Source: Pseudomonadota bacterium (GTDB lineage: Bacteria > Pseudomonadota > Alphaproteobacteria > Rhizobiales > Xanthobacteraceae). From it: 64,000 nucleotides of DNA. The DNA lies in the NCBI GenBank assembly GCA_023404705.1, contig JAEYAU010000022.1, forward strand, positions 4,619-68,618, in the 5' to 3' direction. Below the pieces are notes generated by a model that saw nothing but the letters and a program-made list of their open reading frames with translations, was not told the DNA's origin and did no database searches. Each line of letters begins with the position of its first letter. Position 1 is the first letter of the stretch. The position numbers were made by a program, and so were the translations under genes. Positions 32,645 to 41,901 of this stretch are shown piece after piece.

Positions 32645-33031
32645 ATGATGCTCCGCTCGCTTCTCGTCGCGCTGGCCCTGTCATCGCCGCTCCTGATCTC
32701 GGCTCCCGCCGCGGCGGCGCCGTCGTCCGACGGCGAATGGTCCGCGCAGGCCTGCACCCGCGAGTATGCGCCGGTGTGCGCGGCCCGCCGAGGCAGCCGG
32801 CCTCGGACCTTTTCGAATGCCTGCCTGGCGCGCAATGCGGGCGCCAGGATCATTCACCGCGGCGCGTGCCGCGGAGGGCAGGCGCAAAGTTCGCCCGGTG
32901 TCTGCACCATGGAGCATCGGCCGGTCTGCGCGCGCACGCGTCACGGGCGCCCTCAGACCTTCTCCAATGCCTGCCTGGCACGCCATGCGGGCGCGCGAGT
33001 GGTGCATCGCGGGCCATGCGGCCGGCGCTGA
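32645..33031 (+). CDS. secreted protein with two Kazal-type domains
   Basis: A 128-residue exported protein. After a signal peptide (to about residue 25) it has two similar domains, CTREYAPVCAARRG...SNACLARNAG...GAC and CTMEHRPVCARTRHG...SNACLARHAG...GPC. The repeats share the pattern RPQTFSNACLAR. The gene probably arose by duplication of the neighbouring single-domain gene. Kazal-type domains inhibit serine proteases; the target here is unknown. ATGATG offers starts at 32645 and 32648; AGGGAGGAT lies just upstream. Confidence 0.68.
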   Translation: MMLRSLLVALALSSPLLISAPAAAAPSSDGEWSAQACTREYAPVCAARRGSRPRTFSNACLARNAGARIIHRGACRGGQAQSSPGVCTMEHRPVCARTRHGRPQTFSNACLARHAGARVVHRGPCGRR

Positions 33032-33243
33032 GCCCATTGGCGGGCAAGCTACGCGGCGCCGTGGCCCGTGCCCAGCCGCGGCCCACGGTTCTAAAGTTGG
33101 GCGTGCAGCGTTGGGTCAACATTACTGTCTTTTCACAATCACGCCGCGAACTGCGCCCTACAATGATACGTCGCGGGGACGTCATGTGAGGGACGGGCAG
33201 GGCGCGTCTCCGGCGATCAAGCAATCGTACGGGAGGATCGTCC

Positions 33244-34383
33244 ATGGCACGCGTGCAGCTACATCGGTTCATCGACACCGCCGCCAAGCCCGACTTGGCT
33301 CACCGCCACGCCGCGCTCGACCGGCGCGGATTCCTGAAGGCCGCGACCGCGCTCGCGGGGGTCACCGCGATGGCGCCGCAAGCCTTCGCGCGCAACTTCG
33401 GTCCGGATGCCGAGCCGCAGCGCTATCCGGATCCCGACATCGTCGTGATCGACAAGAAGTTCAAATACAAGCTCGGCAACACGCCGATCCAGCGCCTCTA
33501 CACGGGCTGCCTGTGGGGCGAAGGCCCGGCCTGGAATGCGGTCGGGCGCTACTTCATCTGGAGCGACATTCCCAACGACGAGCAGCTGCGCTATCTCGAA
33601 GAGGACAATCACGTCTCGCGCCGTTTCCGCTATCCGTCCGGCAACAGCAACGGCAACACCTTCGATTACGAGGGCCGGCAGATCTCCTGCCAGCACGGTC
33701 ATCGCCGCGTTGTTCGCTACGAGCACAACGGCAAGGTGACGGTGCTGGCTGACAAGGCCGACGGGCAGGAGCTCAACGCACCCAACGATGTGATCGTGCA
33801 TCCGAACGACGGCTCGATCTGGTTCACGGATCCGGGCTACGGCGGGCTGATGGAGTATGAAGGCAATCGCCTGCCGAGCAGCGCCAACTCCCCGCGGCCG
33901 ATCCAGAAGGAGGCCGTGTATCGCATCGACAAGAGCGGCAAGATCACGCGCGTGGCCGACGAGCCGTTCAAGCCGAACGGTCTCTGCTTCAGTCCAGACT
34001 TGAGCAAGCTCTACATCGCGGACACCGGCATCTCGCACTATCCGGAAGCGAAGAGTCAGATCTGGGTCTACGACCTGGATGGCGACAAGCTGAAGAATCC
34101 GAAGACCTTCGTGAACATGGAATGGAACGGCAAGACCGGTTTCTCGGACGGGATCCGCGCCGACGAGGATGGAAACATCTGGTCGAGCGCCGGCTGGGTC
34201 GGCGACGGCTATGACGGCGTGCACATCTTCGATCCGGGCGGCACGCGCATTGGCCAGATCCGGCTGCCCGAGATCTGCTCCAACGTCTGCTTCGGTGGAA
34301 CCAAGCGGAACCGGCTGTTCATGACCGGCAGCCAGTCGCTCTATGCCTGCTACGTCGAGACGCGCGGAGCGCATATCACGTAA
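33244..34383 (+). CDS. Tat-exported SMP-30/gluconolactonase-family lactonase
   Basis: A 379-residue beta-propeller protein. The N-terminus carries a twin-arginine signal, LDRRGFLKAATALAG (about residues 26-40), so it is exported folded. Family signatures are CLWGEGPAWN (metal-binding Glu), NAPNDVIVHPNDGSIWFTDPGYG (about 179-201) and FSDGIRADEDGNIWSSAG (about 300-317). Such enzymes hydrolyse sugar lactones with a divalent metal. GGGAGGATC precedes the ATG. No sugar operon surrounds it. A long hairpin follows. Confidence 0.88.
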   Translation: MARVQLHRFIDTAAKPDLAHRHAALDRRGFLKAATALAGVTAMAPQAFARNFGPDAEPQRYPDPDIVVIDKKFKYKLGNTPIQRLYTGCLWGEGPAWNAVGRYFIWSDIPNDEQLRYLEEDNHVSRRFRYPSGNSNGNTFDYEGRQISCQHGHRRVVRYEHNGKVTVLADKADGQELNAPNDVIVHPNDGSIWFTDPGYGGLMEYEGNRLPSSANSPRPIQKEAVYRIDKSGKITRVADEPFKPNGLCFSPDLSKLYIADTGISHYPEAKSQIWVYDLDGDKLKNPKTFVNMEWNGKTGFSDGIRADEDGNIWSSAGWVGDGYDGVHIFDPGGTRIGQIRLPEICSNVCFGGTKRNRLFMTGSQSLYACYVETRGAHIT

Positions 34384-34405
34384 GCCGTAGCCGCAACGCG
34401 GGTTT

Positions 34406-34449
34406 GGAACGGCGGCGAGCGGGCTCATCATACCGCTTGCCGCCGTTCC
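34406..34449. terminator. 17-base stem hairpin after the lactonase gene
   Basis: GGAACGGCGGCGAGCGG (34406-34422) pairs with CCGCTTGCCGCCGTTCC (34433-34449) with one G-U, loop of ten bases. No T-run, so it may stabilise the mRNA end or be a repeat rather than a classic terminator. Confidence 0.5.
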
Positions 34450-34593
34450 GGAACTTTCCGCCAAGTCTTTGACGCTACGGGCAAACCCCTATTTGCCACA
34501 TATCGCTTTCTGGTCGCATTTCGTCCTTGTTGGCGAACGATTTCGTCACTATCTCGCGATCATCCAAAGACACAGCGGGTGGAGACAATTCAC

Positions 34594-35007
34594 ATGCGGA
34601 AAGTGATGCGCGCGGGCGTTTTCGCGCTCGCGACGATGGTTTCGGCTGTCGCGATTGATGCAGCTCAGCGGCCGGTCTCTGCCAGCGAGGTGGTGATCAG
34701 CGACGCGCAGATCGCGCGCTTCAAGTCGGCTCTGCGACTCAGCTCGACGCAGGAGCGTCATTGGGCTCCGGTCGAAGCCACGCTGCGCGACATCATGCGG
34801 CGCAAGGCGAGCGAGAGCAGTGACGGCGAAGGCCTCGTTCAGCGCGTCAAGAGCCGCGTGAAGGCCGTCGTGGTCGATACCCAGGAGCTGCGTCGCCTCG
34901 GCTCGGTCGCGATGCCGCTGATCCACAGTCTCGACCCCGAGCAGAAGCAGAATGCCATGCGTCTCGTGCAGACGATGGGCTTCGGCGCGGTCGCTGCCGC
35001 TTTCTGA
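34594..35007 (+). CDS. small exported helical protein
   Basis: A 137-residue protein with a signal peptide (to about residue 25) and a helical body with LRLSSTQERHWAPVEATLRDIM (about 50-71), a pattern similar to the LTxxQ-type periplasmic proteins of rhizobia (LTPEQ...WPPVE). Those are distantly Spy/CpxP-like, but the relation here is only suggestive. The ATG at 34594 is preferred over an in-frame ATG at 34579 because GGTGGAGA sits at the right distance upstream of it. It stands alone, with a terminator about 100 bases downstream. Confidence 0.6.
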   Translation: MRKVMRAGVFALATMVSAVAIDAAQRPVSASEVVISDAQIARFKSALRLSSTQERHWAPVEATLRDIMRRKASESSDGEGLVQRVKSRVKAVVVDTQELRRLGSVAMPLIHSLDPEQKQNAMRLVQTMGFGAVAAAF

Positions 35008-35348
35008 TTCCCGCGAATCTGGAACGGGTCGGCGCTCTTCGCGTTGAACGCGAGAGGCGCCGGCGATCCCTCCTCCCGTGACCTCCCTATCGCCGTGACG
35101 CCGAAAGCCGCCGGGGTGCGATACCCCCGGCGGCGTCACTTTTTCTGCATGTGATTTTTGCCACCGCCGCGCCGCCATTAACCTTGCGACAGGCGCCCAG
35201 CCCGGAAACCCACGCATAGCCCTTTTGGGCTTGACGCGACGCGCGGCCAGTGTTGGCCTACCGCACCCTGCGCTCATGGTGGGCGGCCGCTCGTCGAGAC
35301 GCAGGCCAAACAAGAACAATCGCCGCCGTTCACAGGGAGATCAGAGGC
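35008..35348. other. intergenic stretch with terminator and upstream region of the TRAP operon
   Basis: Contains the terminator at 35107-35144. A TTGACG at 35231-35236 could be a -35 element for the TRAP operon, but no good -10 is spaced from it. No gene is seen. Confidence 0.4.
35107..35144 (+). terminator. terminator after the small exported protein gene
   Basis: GCCGCCGGGG (35107-35116) with CCCCGGCGGC (35125-35134), followed by GTCACTTTTT. Confidence 0.75.
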
Positions 35349-36341
35349 ATGCGCAAATTCCTTTTGGCTGCGGCTGCCGCCGCGTTGCTCGTGGCGCCAA
35401 TGGCCGCATCGGCCCAGACCGTCATCAAGTTCAGTCATGTGGTGGCCGAGAACACGCCGAAAGGTCAGGCCGCGCTCAAGTTCAAGGAAGAGGCCGAAAA
35501 GCTTCTGCCCGGCAAGGTGAAGGTCGAGGTCTATCCGAATTCGCAGCTGTTCGGCGACGCCAAGGAGATGGAGGCGCTGCTGCTCGGCGACGTGCAGATC
35601 CTCTCCACCTCGCTGTCCAAATTCGACAAGTTCACCAAGAAGATCCAGCTGTTCGATCTGCCGTTCCTGTTCGACGACCAGGCCGCGATCGACCGCTTCC
35701 AGGCGAGCCAGGCCGGGCAGGCGCTGCTGAGCGCGATGGAGTCGAAGGGCTATCTCGGCCTCGCCTTCTGGCACAACGGTGTGAAGCACCTGTCGGCCAA
35801 CAAGCCGCTGATCACGCCGGCCGACGCCAAGGGTCTCAAGTTCCGCATCCAGCAGTCGGACGTGCTCGCCGCGCAGTTCCAGGCGCTCGGCGCCGTGCCG
35901 CAGAAGCTCGCCTTCAGCGAGGTCTATCAGGCGCTGCAGACCGGCACGGTGGACGGTCAGGAGAACACCTGGTCGAACATCCAGTCGCAGAAGATGCACG
36001 AGGTGCAGAAGCACATCACCGAGTCGTCGCACGGCATCGTCGACTACATGGTGCTGGTGAACGCCAAGTGGTGGAAGGGCCTGCCGGCCGACGTCCGCGA
36101 AGGGCTCACCAAGGCGATGGCGGTCGCCACCAAGACCAACAACGAGATCGCGCAGAAGATCAACGACGAGGCGAAGAAGAAGATCGCCGCCGCCGGCACT
36201 TCCACGATCCACACGCTGACGCCGGCGCAGCGCGCCGAGTGGAAGAAGGCGATGGAGCCGGTGTGGAAGAAGTTCGAGAACGAGATCGGCAAGGACCTGA
36301 TCGAGGCCGCGCTCAAGTCGAACGGCAAGGCGACGAACTAG
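35349..36341 (+). CDS. dctP: TRAP transporter solute-binding protein (DctP family)
   Basis: A 330-residue periplasmic protein. Signal peptide residues 1-22 end ASA before QTVIKFSHV. The mature protein has the DctP features KFSHVVAENTPKGQAALKFKE, YPNSQLFGD, and LKFRIQQS with the conserved arginine that salt-bridges a carboxylate ligand, then QALQTGTVDGQENTWSNI. This points to a C4-dicarboxylate or other organic acid. The ATG at 35349 has a GGGAGATCAGAGG site and gives a clean signal peptide. First gene of dctPQM. Confidence 0.93.
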   Translation: MRKFLLAAAAAALLVAPMAASAQTVIKFSHVVAENTPKGQAALKFKEEAEKLLPGKVKVEVYPNSQLFGDAKEMEALLLGDVQILSTSLSKFDKFTKKIQLFDLPFLFDDQAAIDRFQASQAGQALLSAMESKGYLGLAFWHNGVKHLSANKPLITPADAKGLKFRIQQSDVLAAQFQALGAVPQKLAFSEVYQALQTGTVDGQENTWSNIQSQKMHEVQKHITESSHGIVDYMVLVNAKWWKGLPADVREGLTKAMAVATKTNNEIAQKINDEAKKKIAAAGTSTIHTLTPAQRAEWKKAMEPVWKKFENEIGKDLIEAALKSNGKATN

Positions 36342-36410
36342 TCACGCGAATAATGCGGGCGGCCGCGGAGACCACCCCCGCCGCATGATCTCGGGCCGGG
36401 GGAGGGGAGC

Positions 36411-36962
36411 TTGCGCGCGATCATCCATCGCGTCGAGGAGGGCTTGATCGCCCTGATCCTCGCCGCGATGACACTGTTGACCTTCGTGCAGGTCGTTCTG
36501 CGCTACGGCTTCAACACCGGATTTCTCTGGGCTCTCGAAGCGGACTTCTACCTGTTCGCCTGGCTGGTGCTGATCGGCATCTCCTACGGCGTGCGGGTGC
36601 GCTCCCACATCGGTGTCGATGCGCTCGTCAGCCTGCTGTCGCCGGCGGCGCGCCGCTGGATCGGGCTGCTCGTGGTCGCCCTGACGCTGCTCTATGCCGG
36701 GCTCATGATCTACGGCTCGAGCGTCTACGTCTTCAAGATCTACGAGATCGGCATCGAGGCCGAGGACATCCCGGTGCAGCGCTGGATCCTGAGCAGCTGC
36801 CTGCCGCTCGGCTTCGCGCTGCTCGCATACCGTCTGCTCGAGATGGGCTGGCGCATCATCACGGGACGTTCGGGCGGCTACGAGCTCGCCGACGAGGCGG
36901 CCGAAGCCATCAAGGACGTGACGGGCGACTCGCAGCCTGACGCGACCACGGTGTCGCGATGA
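36411..36962 (+). CDS. dctQ: TRAP transporter small permease (DctQ)
   Basis: A 183-residue membrane protein with four hydrophobic segments (about 11-32, 43-60, 83-105 and 124-145), the layout of DctQ. It starts at TTG (36411) with a strong GGAGGGGAGC site; no ATG fits. The C-terminal 30 residues are a soluble acidic tail. The stop overlaps dctM by four bases (ATGA). Confidence 0.85.
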   Translation: MRAIIHRVEEGLIALILAAMTLLTFVQVVLRYGFNTGFLWALEADFYLFAWLVLIGISYGVRVRSHIGVDALVSLLSPAARRWIGLLVVALTLLYAGLMIYGSSVYVFKIYEIGIEAEDIPVQRWILSSCLPLGFALLAYRLLEMGWRIITGRSGGYELADEAAEAIKDVTGDSQPDATTVSR

Positions 36963-38248
36963 CCACCGTCTTCCTGTTCGTCGCGCTGTTCGGGCTGCTC
37001 GCGCTCGGCATGCCGATCGCCATGGCGCTCGGGCTATCCTCGCTGCTGACCATCATCTTCTTCGAGCCCGACAGCCTCGCCTCGCTGTCGCTGAAATTCT
37101 TCCAGACCATGGAGCAGTTCACGCTGCTCGCCATCCCGTTCTTCATCCTGGCCGGCAATTTCCTCACCACCGGCGGGGTCGCGCGGCGCATGATCCATTT
37201 CGCGGTGTCCACGGTCGGGCACCTGCCGGGCGGACTCGCGATCGCCTCGGTGCTCGCCTGCATGCTGTTCGCGGCCGTGTCGGGATCCTCGCCCGCCACC
37301 GTGGTCGCGATCGGCTCGATCGTGATCGCCGGCATGGTGAAGGTCGGCTACACGCAGGCCTTCGCGACCGGCGTGATCGTCAATGCGGGCACGCTCGGCA
37401 TCCTGATCCCGCCCTCGATCGTCATGGTGGTCTATGGCGCGGTGACCGAGACTTCGGTCGGCCGCCTGTTCATGGCTGGCGTCATTCCGGGCATCCTGCT
37501 CGGCACCTGCCTGATGATCGCGATCTATGTCGCGGCGCGGATGAGGAACCTGCCGCGCCAGCCGAAAGCGTCCTGGGGCGAGCGCCTCACGTCGTTCCGC
37601 GACGCCATGTGGGGCCTGCTGCTGATCATCATCGTCATGGGCGGCATCTATGGGGGCGTGTTCACGCCGACCGAGGCCGCGGCGGTGTCGGCGGTCTATG
37701 CCTTCATCTGTGCGGTGTTCATCTATCGCGACCTGAAGCTTGCCGACGTGCCGCGCGTGCTCACCGACTCGGGGCGCGTCACCGTGATGCTGATGTTCAT
37801 CATCGGCAACGCCTTCCTGTTCGGCCACGTGCTCACCACGGCGCAGATCCCGCAGGACATCGCGCGGTTGATCACGGCCGCCAACCTGCAGCCCTGGCAG
37901 TTCCTGCTGATCGTGAACATCATCCTGCTGATCGCCGGCAACTTCATGGAGCCGACCGCGATCATCCTGATCACGGCGCCGATCTTCTTCCCGACCGCCG
38001 TCCAGCTGGGTATCGACCCGGTGCATCTCGGGATCATCTACGTCGTCAACATGGAGATCGGCATGGTGACGCCGCCGGTCGGCCTCAACCTGTTCGTGGC
38101 CTCGGGGATCACCGGCATGCCGCTGCTCGAGGTGGTGCGCGCCTCGGTCGGCTGGCTCATGATCCTCCTCGGCTTCCTGGTGGTCGTCACCTACATCCCG
38201 GAGATATCGCTGATCCTGCCGAATGCCCTGTTCGGCAAGTCGGGGTAG
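36959..38248 (+). CDS. dctM: TRAP transporter large permease (DctM)
   Basis: A 429-residue polytopic permease with the usual twelve or so hydrophobic helices. Recognisable segments are FAAVSGSSPATVVAIGSIV (about 102-120), GTLGILIPPSIVMVVYG (about 143-159) and NMEIGMVTPPVGLNLFV near the C-terminus. It uses a sodium gradient to import the solute delivered by DctP. Start overlaps dctQ. It is the last gene before the tRNA-Lys gene. Confidence 0.93.
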   Translation: MTTVFLFVALFGLLALGMPIAMALGLSSLLTIIFFEPDSLASLSLKFFQTMEQFTLLAIPFFILAGNFLTTGGVARRMIHFAVSTVGHLPGGLAIASVLACMLFAAVSGSSPATVVAIGSIVIAGMVKVGYTQAFATGVIVNAGTLGILIPPSIVMVVYGAVTETSVGRLFMAGVIPGILLGTCLMIAIYVAARMRNLPRQPKASWGERLTSFRDAMWGLLLIIIVMGGIYGGVFTPTEAAAVSAVYAFICAVFIYRDLKLADVPRVLTDSGRVTVMLMFIIGNAFLFGHVLTTAQIPQDIARLITAANLQPWQFLLIVNIILLIAGNFMEPTAIILITAPIFFPTAVQLGIDPVHLGIIYVVNMEIGMVTPPVGLNLFVASGITGMPLLEVVRASVGWLMILLGFLVVVTYIPEISLILPNALFGKSG

Positions 38249-38420
38249 GCGGAATCGCCCCCAATGGCCTTGCGAGAGCGCCGTGGACGTTCCATCTAGG
38301 GCTCTGGACATCCGGAAGGCGCCTTGTTAGACCCTCGCCACCGCGCGGCCACGTGCGGGGCCAGGTCGGCGTCGCCCGATCCGGATTGATACGCAGGTCG
38401 GCAACAGCCGGGGTGCGTGC

Positions 38421-38528
<108 letters not shown>

Positions 38529-38595
38529 GACCCAGCAGGCCGCGTTTACGGCCCGGTTATGGTGCCGAACTGTTCGTTCAGCGAGCCCGGCGAGG

Positions 38596-39501
38596 CTAAA
38601 CCGGGTCCCAGCTGAAAACGTCAGCGCTCCGATCGAGAGGATAGAACGAAGGTCGAAGCGCCGGCATGCCGTGCTCGGCAATCGACTGAGGCGTCCAACC
38701 CTCCGCGCGGTGGATGGAGCGGAGCGGGCGATGCTGGCTCATGAGGAAGATCTCGTTCCCGCGCACCGCAAAGATCTGGCCCGTGACTCCCTCGCTCTGG
38801 TCGCTTGCGAGGTAAGATGCCAGCGGCGCGATCTGCGCGGGCTTCAGCCGCTTCAACCGTTCGACACGCGCGGCTTGCTCGGCCGTCCCGCCCGGAATCT
38901 CGCCGATCATGCGGCTCCATGCGAACGGCGAGATGCAGTTGGAGCGGACATTGAAGCGCGCCATGTCCAGCGCGATCGTCTTCGACAGGCCGACGATTCC
39001 GAGCTTGGCGGCCGCGTAGTTCGCTTGTCCCACATTGCCGACGAGACCGGAGGTCGACGTCATGTGAACGAAGCTGCCGCCGTTCTGGTCGCGGAAATGG
39101 GGCGCGGCGGCGCGGCTCACGTGGAATGAGCCGTTCAGGTGGACATTGATCACCGAGGACCAGTCCTCGGGCGTCATCTTGTGGAAGATGCGGTCGCGCA
39201 GAATGCCGGCATTGTTCACGACGCAGTCGATGCGGCCGAACGCGGTGATCGCAGCGTCGACCATGCGCTGCGCACCCGTCCATTCGGCGACGCTGTCCGC
39301 GTTCGCAATCGCTTGGCCGCCAGCCGCCTCGATTTCGGCCACCACCTCGGTTGCGGGCGTCCGATCAGCGCCTTCGCCCGTGACTTCCGCGCCCACATCG
39401 TTCACCATGACGCGCGCTCCGGCGGCCGCCATCATGAGCGCGATCTCGCGGCCGATGCCGCGTCCCGCACCGGTGACGAGGGCGACTTTTCCACTCAGCA
39501 C
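38596..39501 (-). CDS. SDR-family 3-hydroxyacyl-CoA dehydrogenase-like protein
   Basis: A 301-residue SDR with TGAGRGIG (10-17), the nucleotide-binding acidic segment MVNDVGAEVTG, NNAG (about 95-98), catalytic serine in MTSTSG and YAAAK (about 164-168). The insertion after the second strand and the long C-terminal extension ending SFYPLDRSADVFSWDPV are typical of SDRs related to the dehydrogenase domain of multifunctional beta-oxidation enzymes. Last gene of the minus-strand Liv operon; it probably works with the acyl-CoA enzymes encoded divergently at 45-50 kb. Confidence 0.82.
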   Translation of the reverse strand: MLSGKVALVTGAGRGIGREIALMMAAAGARVMVNDVGAEVTGEGADRTPATEVVAEIEAAGGQAIANADSVAEWTGAQRMVDAAITAFGRIDCVVNNAGILRDRIFHKMTPEDWSSVINVHLNGSFHVSRAAAPHFRDQNGGSFVHMTSTSGLVGNVGQANYAAAKLGIVGLSKTIALDMARFNVRSNCISPFAWSRMIGEIPGGTAEQAARVERLKRLKPAQIAPLASYLASDQSEGVTGQIFAVRGNEIFLMSQHRPLRSIHRAEGWTPQSIAEHGMPALRPSFYPLDRSADVFSWDPV

Positions 39502-39516
39502 GGCTTCTCTCCGCTT

Positions 39517-40227
39517 TCAGAACAGCTCGATCAGCGCGGCATTGTCCGACAGCTCGCCGGGCAGGGCGGTGCGGATGATCGAGCCCGATTTCATGGCGAT
39601 GACGCGGTCCGAGATCCGGAACGCCGCCTTCACGTTCTGCTCCACGAGCAGGATCGAGAGGCCGAGCTCCTGCTGCAGCTGGCGGATCGGCCCGAGCAGA
39701 TCGTCGAACAGCTTGGGCGCCAGCCCGATCGAGGGCTCGTCCATCAGGAGGCAGCGCGGCCGGTTGAGCAGCGCGCGCCCGATCGACACCATCTGCTGCT
39801 GGCCCCCCGACAGGTTGCCGGCGCGGCGGTTGTAGAACTCTTTGAGCGCCGGCAGCAGGCCGAGCACCCAGTCGAGCCGCTCGCTGCGCGCGGCCGGCGG
39901 CACGTCCGCGGCCCACATGCCCATGGCCAGGATCTCCGCGACCGTGAGGTTCGGAAACACACCGCGACCCTCGGGCACGAGCGATACGCCGGCGCGCGAG
40001 ATGCTCTTCGGCTCAGGCCGCGGCACCGGCGTGCCGTCGAGCAGAATGCGGCCGGATTGATGCGTCACCAGTCCGAACAGCGCCTTGAGCAGGGTCGACT
40101 TGCCGGCGCCGTTGTGGCCGATCAGGCACAGCACCTCGTTCGGGCGCAGCTCGAAGTCGATGCCGTTCAGCACTGGTTTGCCCCCGTAGCCGGCGAACAG
40201 GCCTTCGGTCTTGAAGACAGGCGTCAT
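39517..40227 (-). CDS. livF: branched-chain amino acid-type ABC transporter ATPase LivF (system A)
   Basis: A 236-residue ATPase. Walker A GHNGAGKST (about 38-46), Q-loop then VPEGRGVFPNLTV (about 80-92), signature LSGGQQQMVSIGRA and Walker B CLLMDEPSIGLAP. It overlaps livG by four bases. Its 15-base gap to the SDR gene indicates one operon. HAAT-family transporters import amino acids, amides or aromatic and dicarboxylic acids. Confidence 0.9.
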   Translation of the reverse strand: MTPVFKTEGLFAGYGGKPVLNGIDFELRPNEVLCLIGHNGAGKSTLLKALFGLVTHQSGRILLDGTPVPRPEPKSISRAGVSLVPEGRGVFPNLTVAEILAMGMWAADVPPAARSERLDWVLGLLPALKEFYNRRAGNLSGGQQQMVSIGRALLNRPRCLLMDEPSIGLAPKLFDDLLGPIRQLQQELGLSILLVEQNVKAAFRISDRVIAMKSGSIIRTALPGELSDNAALIELF

Positions 40228-40976
40228 GCCGCCCGTTCTCCGAAATAGATCGACGACAGGTGAGGGTCATTGAGCACGGCCTGCGGCTCCCCGTCGGCCA
40301 GCAGCTTGCCTCGGTCGAGGAAGGCGATGCGATCCGACAAGGTCACCACGATGTCGAGATTGTGCTCGATCAGGCACACGGTGATCCCACGCGCGACGGA
40401 GCCGCGCAGCAGCGCGCAGAAGCGCTCGTAGGAGCCGCGGTCGAGCCCGGAGGCCGGCTCGTCGAGCAGCCACACCTCGGCATCGGTCGCCATGATGCGT
40501 GCCAGACTGAGGAACTTGCGCTCCGCGTAGGCAAGGTCGATCGCGCGGATGTCGGCCTTGTCCGCCAAGCCCACGGCCTCGAGGATCTCGTCCACCCTTT
40601 CGCGCTGCGCCCGCCGCGTCGACGAGCCGCCCGGCTGCCAGAGCCAGGAGCTGCGCTCCATGACGGTCAGCACGTTCTCTTCGACCGTCATGTGCGTGAA
40701 CAGCCGCAGGTCCTGGAACGAGCGCGCGATGCCGTTGCGGGCGATCATCCAGGACGGCTTGCCGAGGAGCGAGGCGCCGCGCCATTTGATGTTGCCGGCC
40801 GTGGGCGTGAGGTTGCCGGTGATCAGGTTGAACAGCGTGGTCTTGCCGGCGCCGTTCGGGCCGACCAGCGTCGTGACGATGCCGGCGCGCAAGTCGAGGT
40901 TAACGTCATCGACCGCGCGCAGGCCGCCGAAGCTGACCGAGAGACCGCGGATCTCGAGCAGGACCTCCTGGCTCAT
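40224..40976 (-). CDS. livG: branched-chain amino acid-type ABC transporter ATPase LivG (system A)
   Basis: A 250-residue ATPase. Walker A GPNGAGKTT (about 39-47), ARSFQDLRLFTHMTVEENV (about 84-102) as in LivG, and Walker B VWLLDEPASG. The signature motif is degenerate (LAYAERKFLSLARI instead of LSYGQQK...), though the helix is preserved. Overlaps livM and livF by four bases each. Confidence 0.9.
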   Translation of the reverse strand: MSQEVLLEIRGLSVSFGGLRAVDDVNLDLRAGIVTTLVGPNGAGKTTLFNLITGNLTPTAGNIKWRGASLLGKPSWMIARNGIARSFQDLRLFTHMTVEENVLTVMERSSWLWQPGGSSTRRAQRERVDEILEAVGLADKADIRAIDLAYAERKFLSLARIMATDAEVWLLDEPASGLDRGSYERFCALLRGSVARGITVCLIEHNLDIVVTLSDRIAFLDRGKLLADGEPQAVLNDPHLSSIYFGERAA

Positions 40977-41893
40977 GCTTTCACCGTCGAGGTCTCACGC
41001 CGTGCTTCGGTTGGCTCGCGTTTGAGCTTCAGCGAGCCGACCAGTCCGCCCGGATAGAAGATCATCAGCAGCACCAGCGCCATTCCATAGATGATCTGCT
41101 GGATCGAGCCGATCTCGGTCGGCGGGAGGAACCAGAGATAGCTCAGCGCGGAAGGGAGCACGAGCAGCAGGACGGCGCCGATGATCGGCCCGAGCAGCGT
41201 CCCGGCGCCGCCGATGATCACCATGGCCATGACCAGCACCGACGTATCGAGCGTGAAGCTCTCGACATTGATGAAGCTCAGATAGAACGAATAGAGCGCC
41301 CCGCCTACCGCGGCGAGCGCCGAGGAGATGACGACCGACAGCGTCTTGATGAAGGCGACCTGCTTGCCGAAGGCGCCGGCCGCCGATTCGCTGTCGCGAA
41401 TGGCCTTGAGATTGCGCCCGAAGGAGGAGCGGACCAGGACCGCGATGATCGCCAGCGTGATCGCGAGGCAGGTCAGCGACAGCGCCATCATCGCGGTGGT
41501 GCTGGCGATCGTGACGCCGAGGATGGTCGGCGGCGGGATGCCGACCATGCCGCCGATGCCGCCGGTCACGGATTTCCACTCGGTGAATACGGTCACGGCC
41601 AGGATCTGCAGGCCGAGCGAGGCGGCGACGAAATATTCGCCGCGTACGCGCAGTGCCGGCATCGCCAGCGCCAGCGAGACGAGCCCGGTCAGCGCCATAG
41701 CGACCGCGACGCAGACCAGGAAGTCGCTCGTGAAGTTCATCGCGACATAGGCGGCCGCATAGGCGCCGATGCCGAAGAAGGCCGCATGCGCCAGCGAGAA
41801 GATGCCCGCATAGCCGATCACGAAGTTCAACGTGACCGCGAGGATGACGTTGATGGCGACGAGCGTGGTCAGGTTGACGAGATAAGCCAGCAT
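40973..41893 (-). CDS. livM: branched-chain amino acid-type ABC transporter permease LivM (system A)
   Basis: A 306-residue membrane permease with eight to nine hydrophobic segments. GYAGIFSLAHAAFFGIGAYAAAY (about 27-49) and the cytoplasmic loop GRNLKAIRDSESAAGAFG (about 180-197) are typical of LivM. The ATG at 41893 is preferred over an upstream in-frame ATG at 41989, which lies within the end of livH. Confidence 0.9.
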   Translation of the reverse strand: MLAYLVNLTTLVAINVILAVTLNFVIGYAGIFSLAHAAFFGIGAYAAAYVAMNFTSDFLVCVAVAMALTGLVSLALAMPALRVRGEYFVAASLGLQILAVTVFTEWKSVTGGIGGMVGIPPPTILGVTIASTTAMMALSLTCLAITLAIIAVLVRSSFGRNLKAIRDSESAAGAFGKQVAFIKTLSVVISSALAAVGGALYSFYLSFINVESFTLDTSVLVMAMVIIGGAGTLLGPIIGAVLLLVLPSALSYLWFLPPTEIGSIQQIIYGMALVLLMIFYPGGLVGSLKLKREPTEARRETSTVKA

Positions 41894-41901
41894 GCGCGCG
41901 C

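Noticed and set aside
34406..34480. EcfG-type stress promoter (GGAAC then CGTT) upstream of the small exported protein
   Set aside because: A GGAAC is present near 34450 but no CGTT stands at the required 16-17-base spacing.
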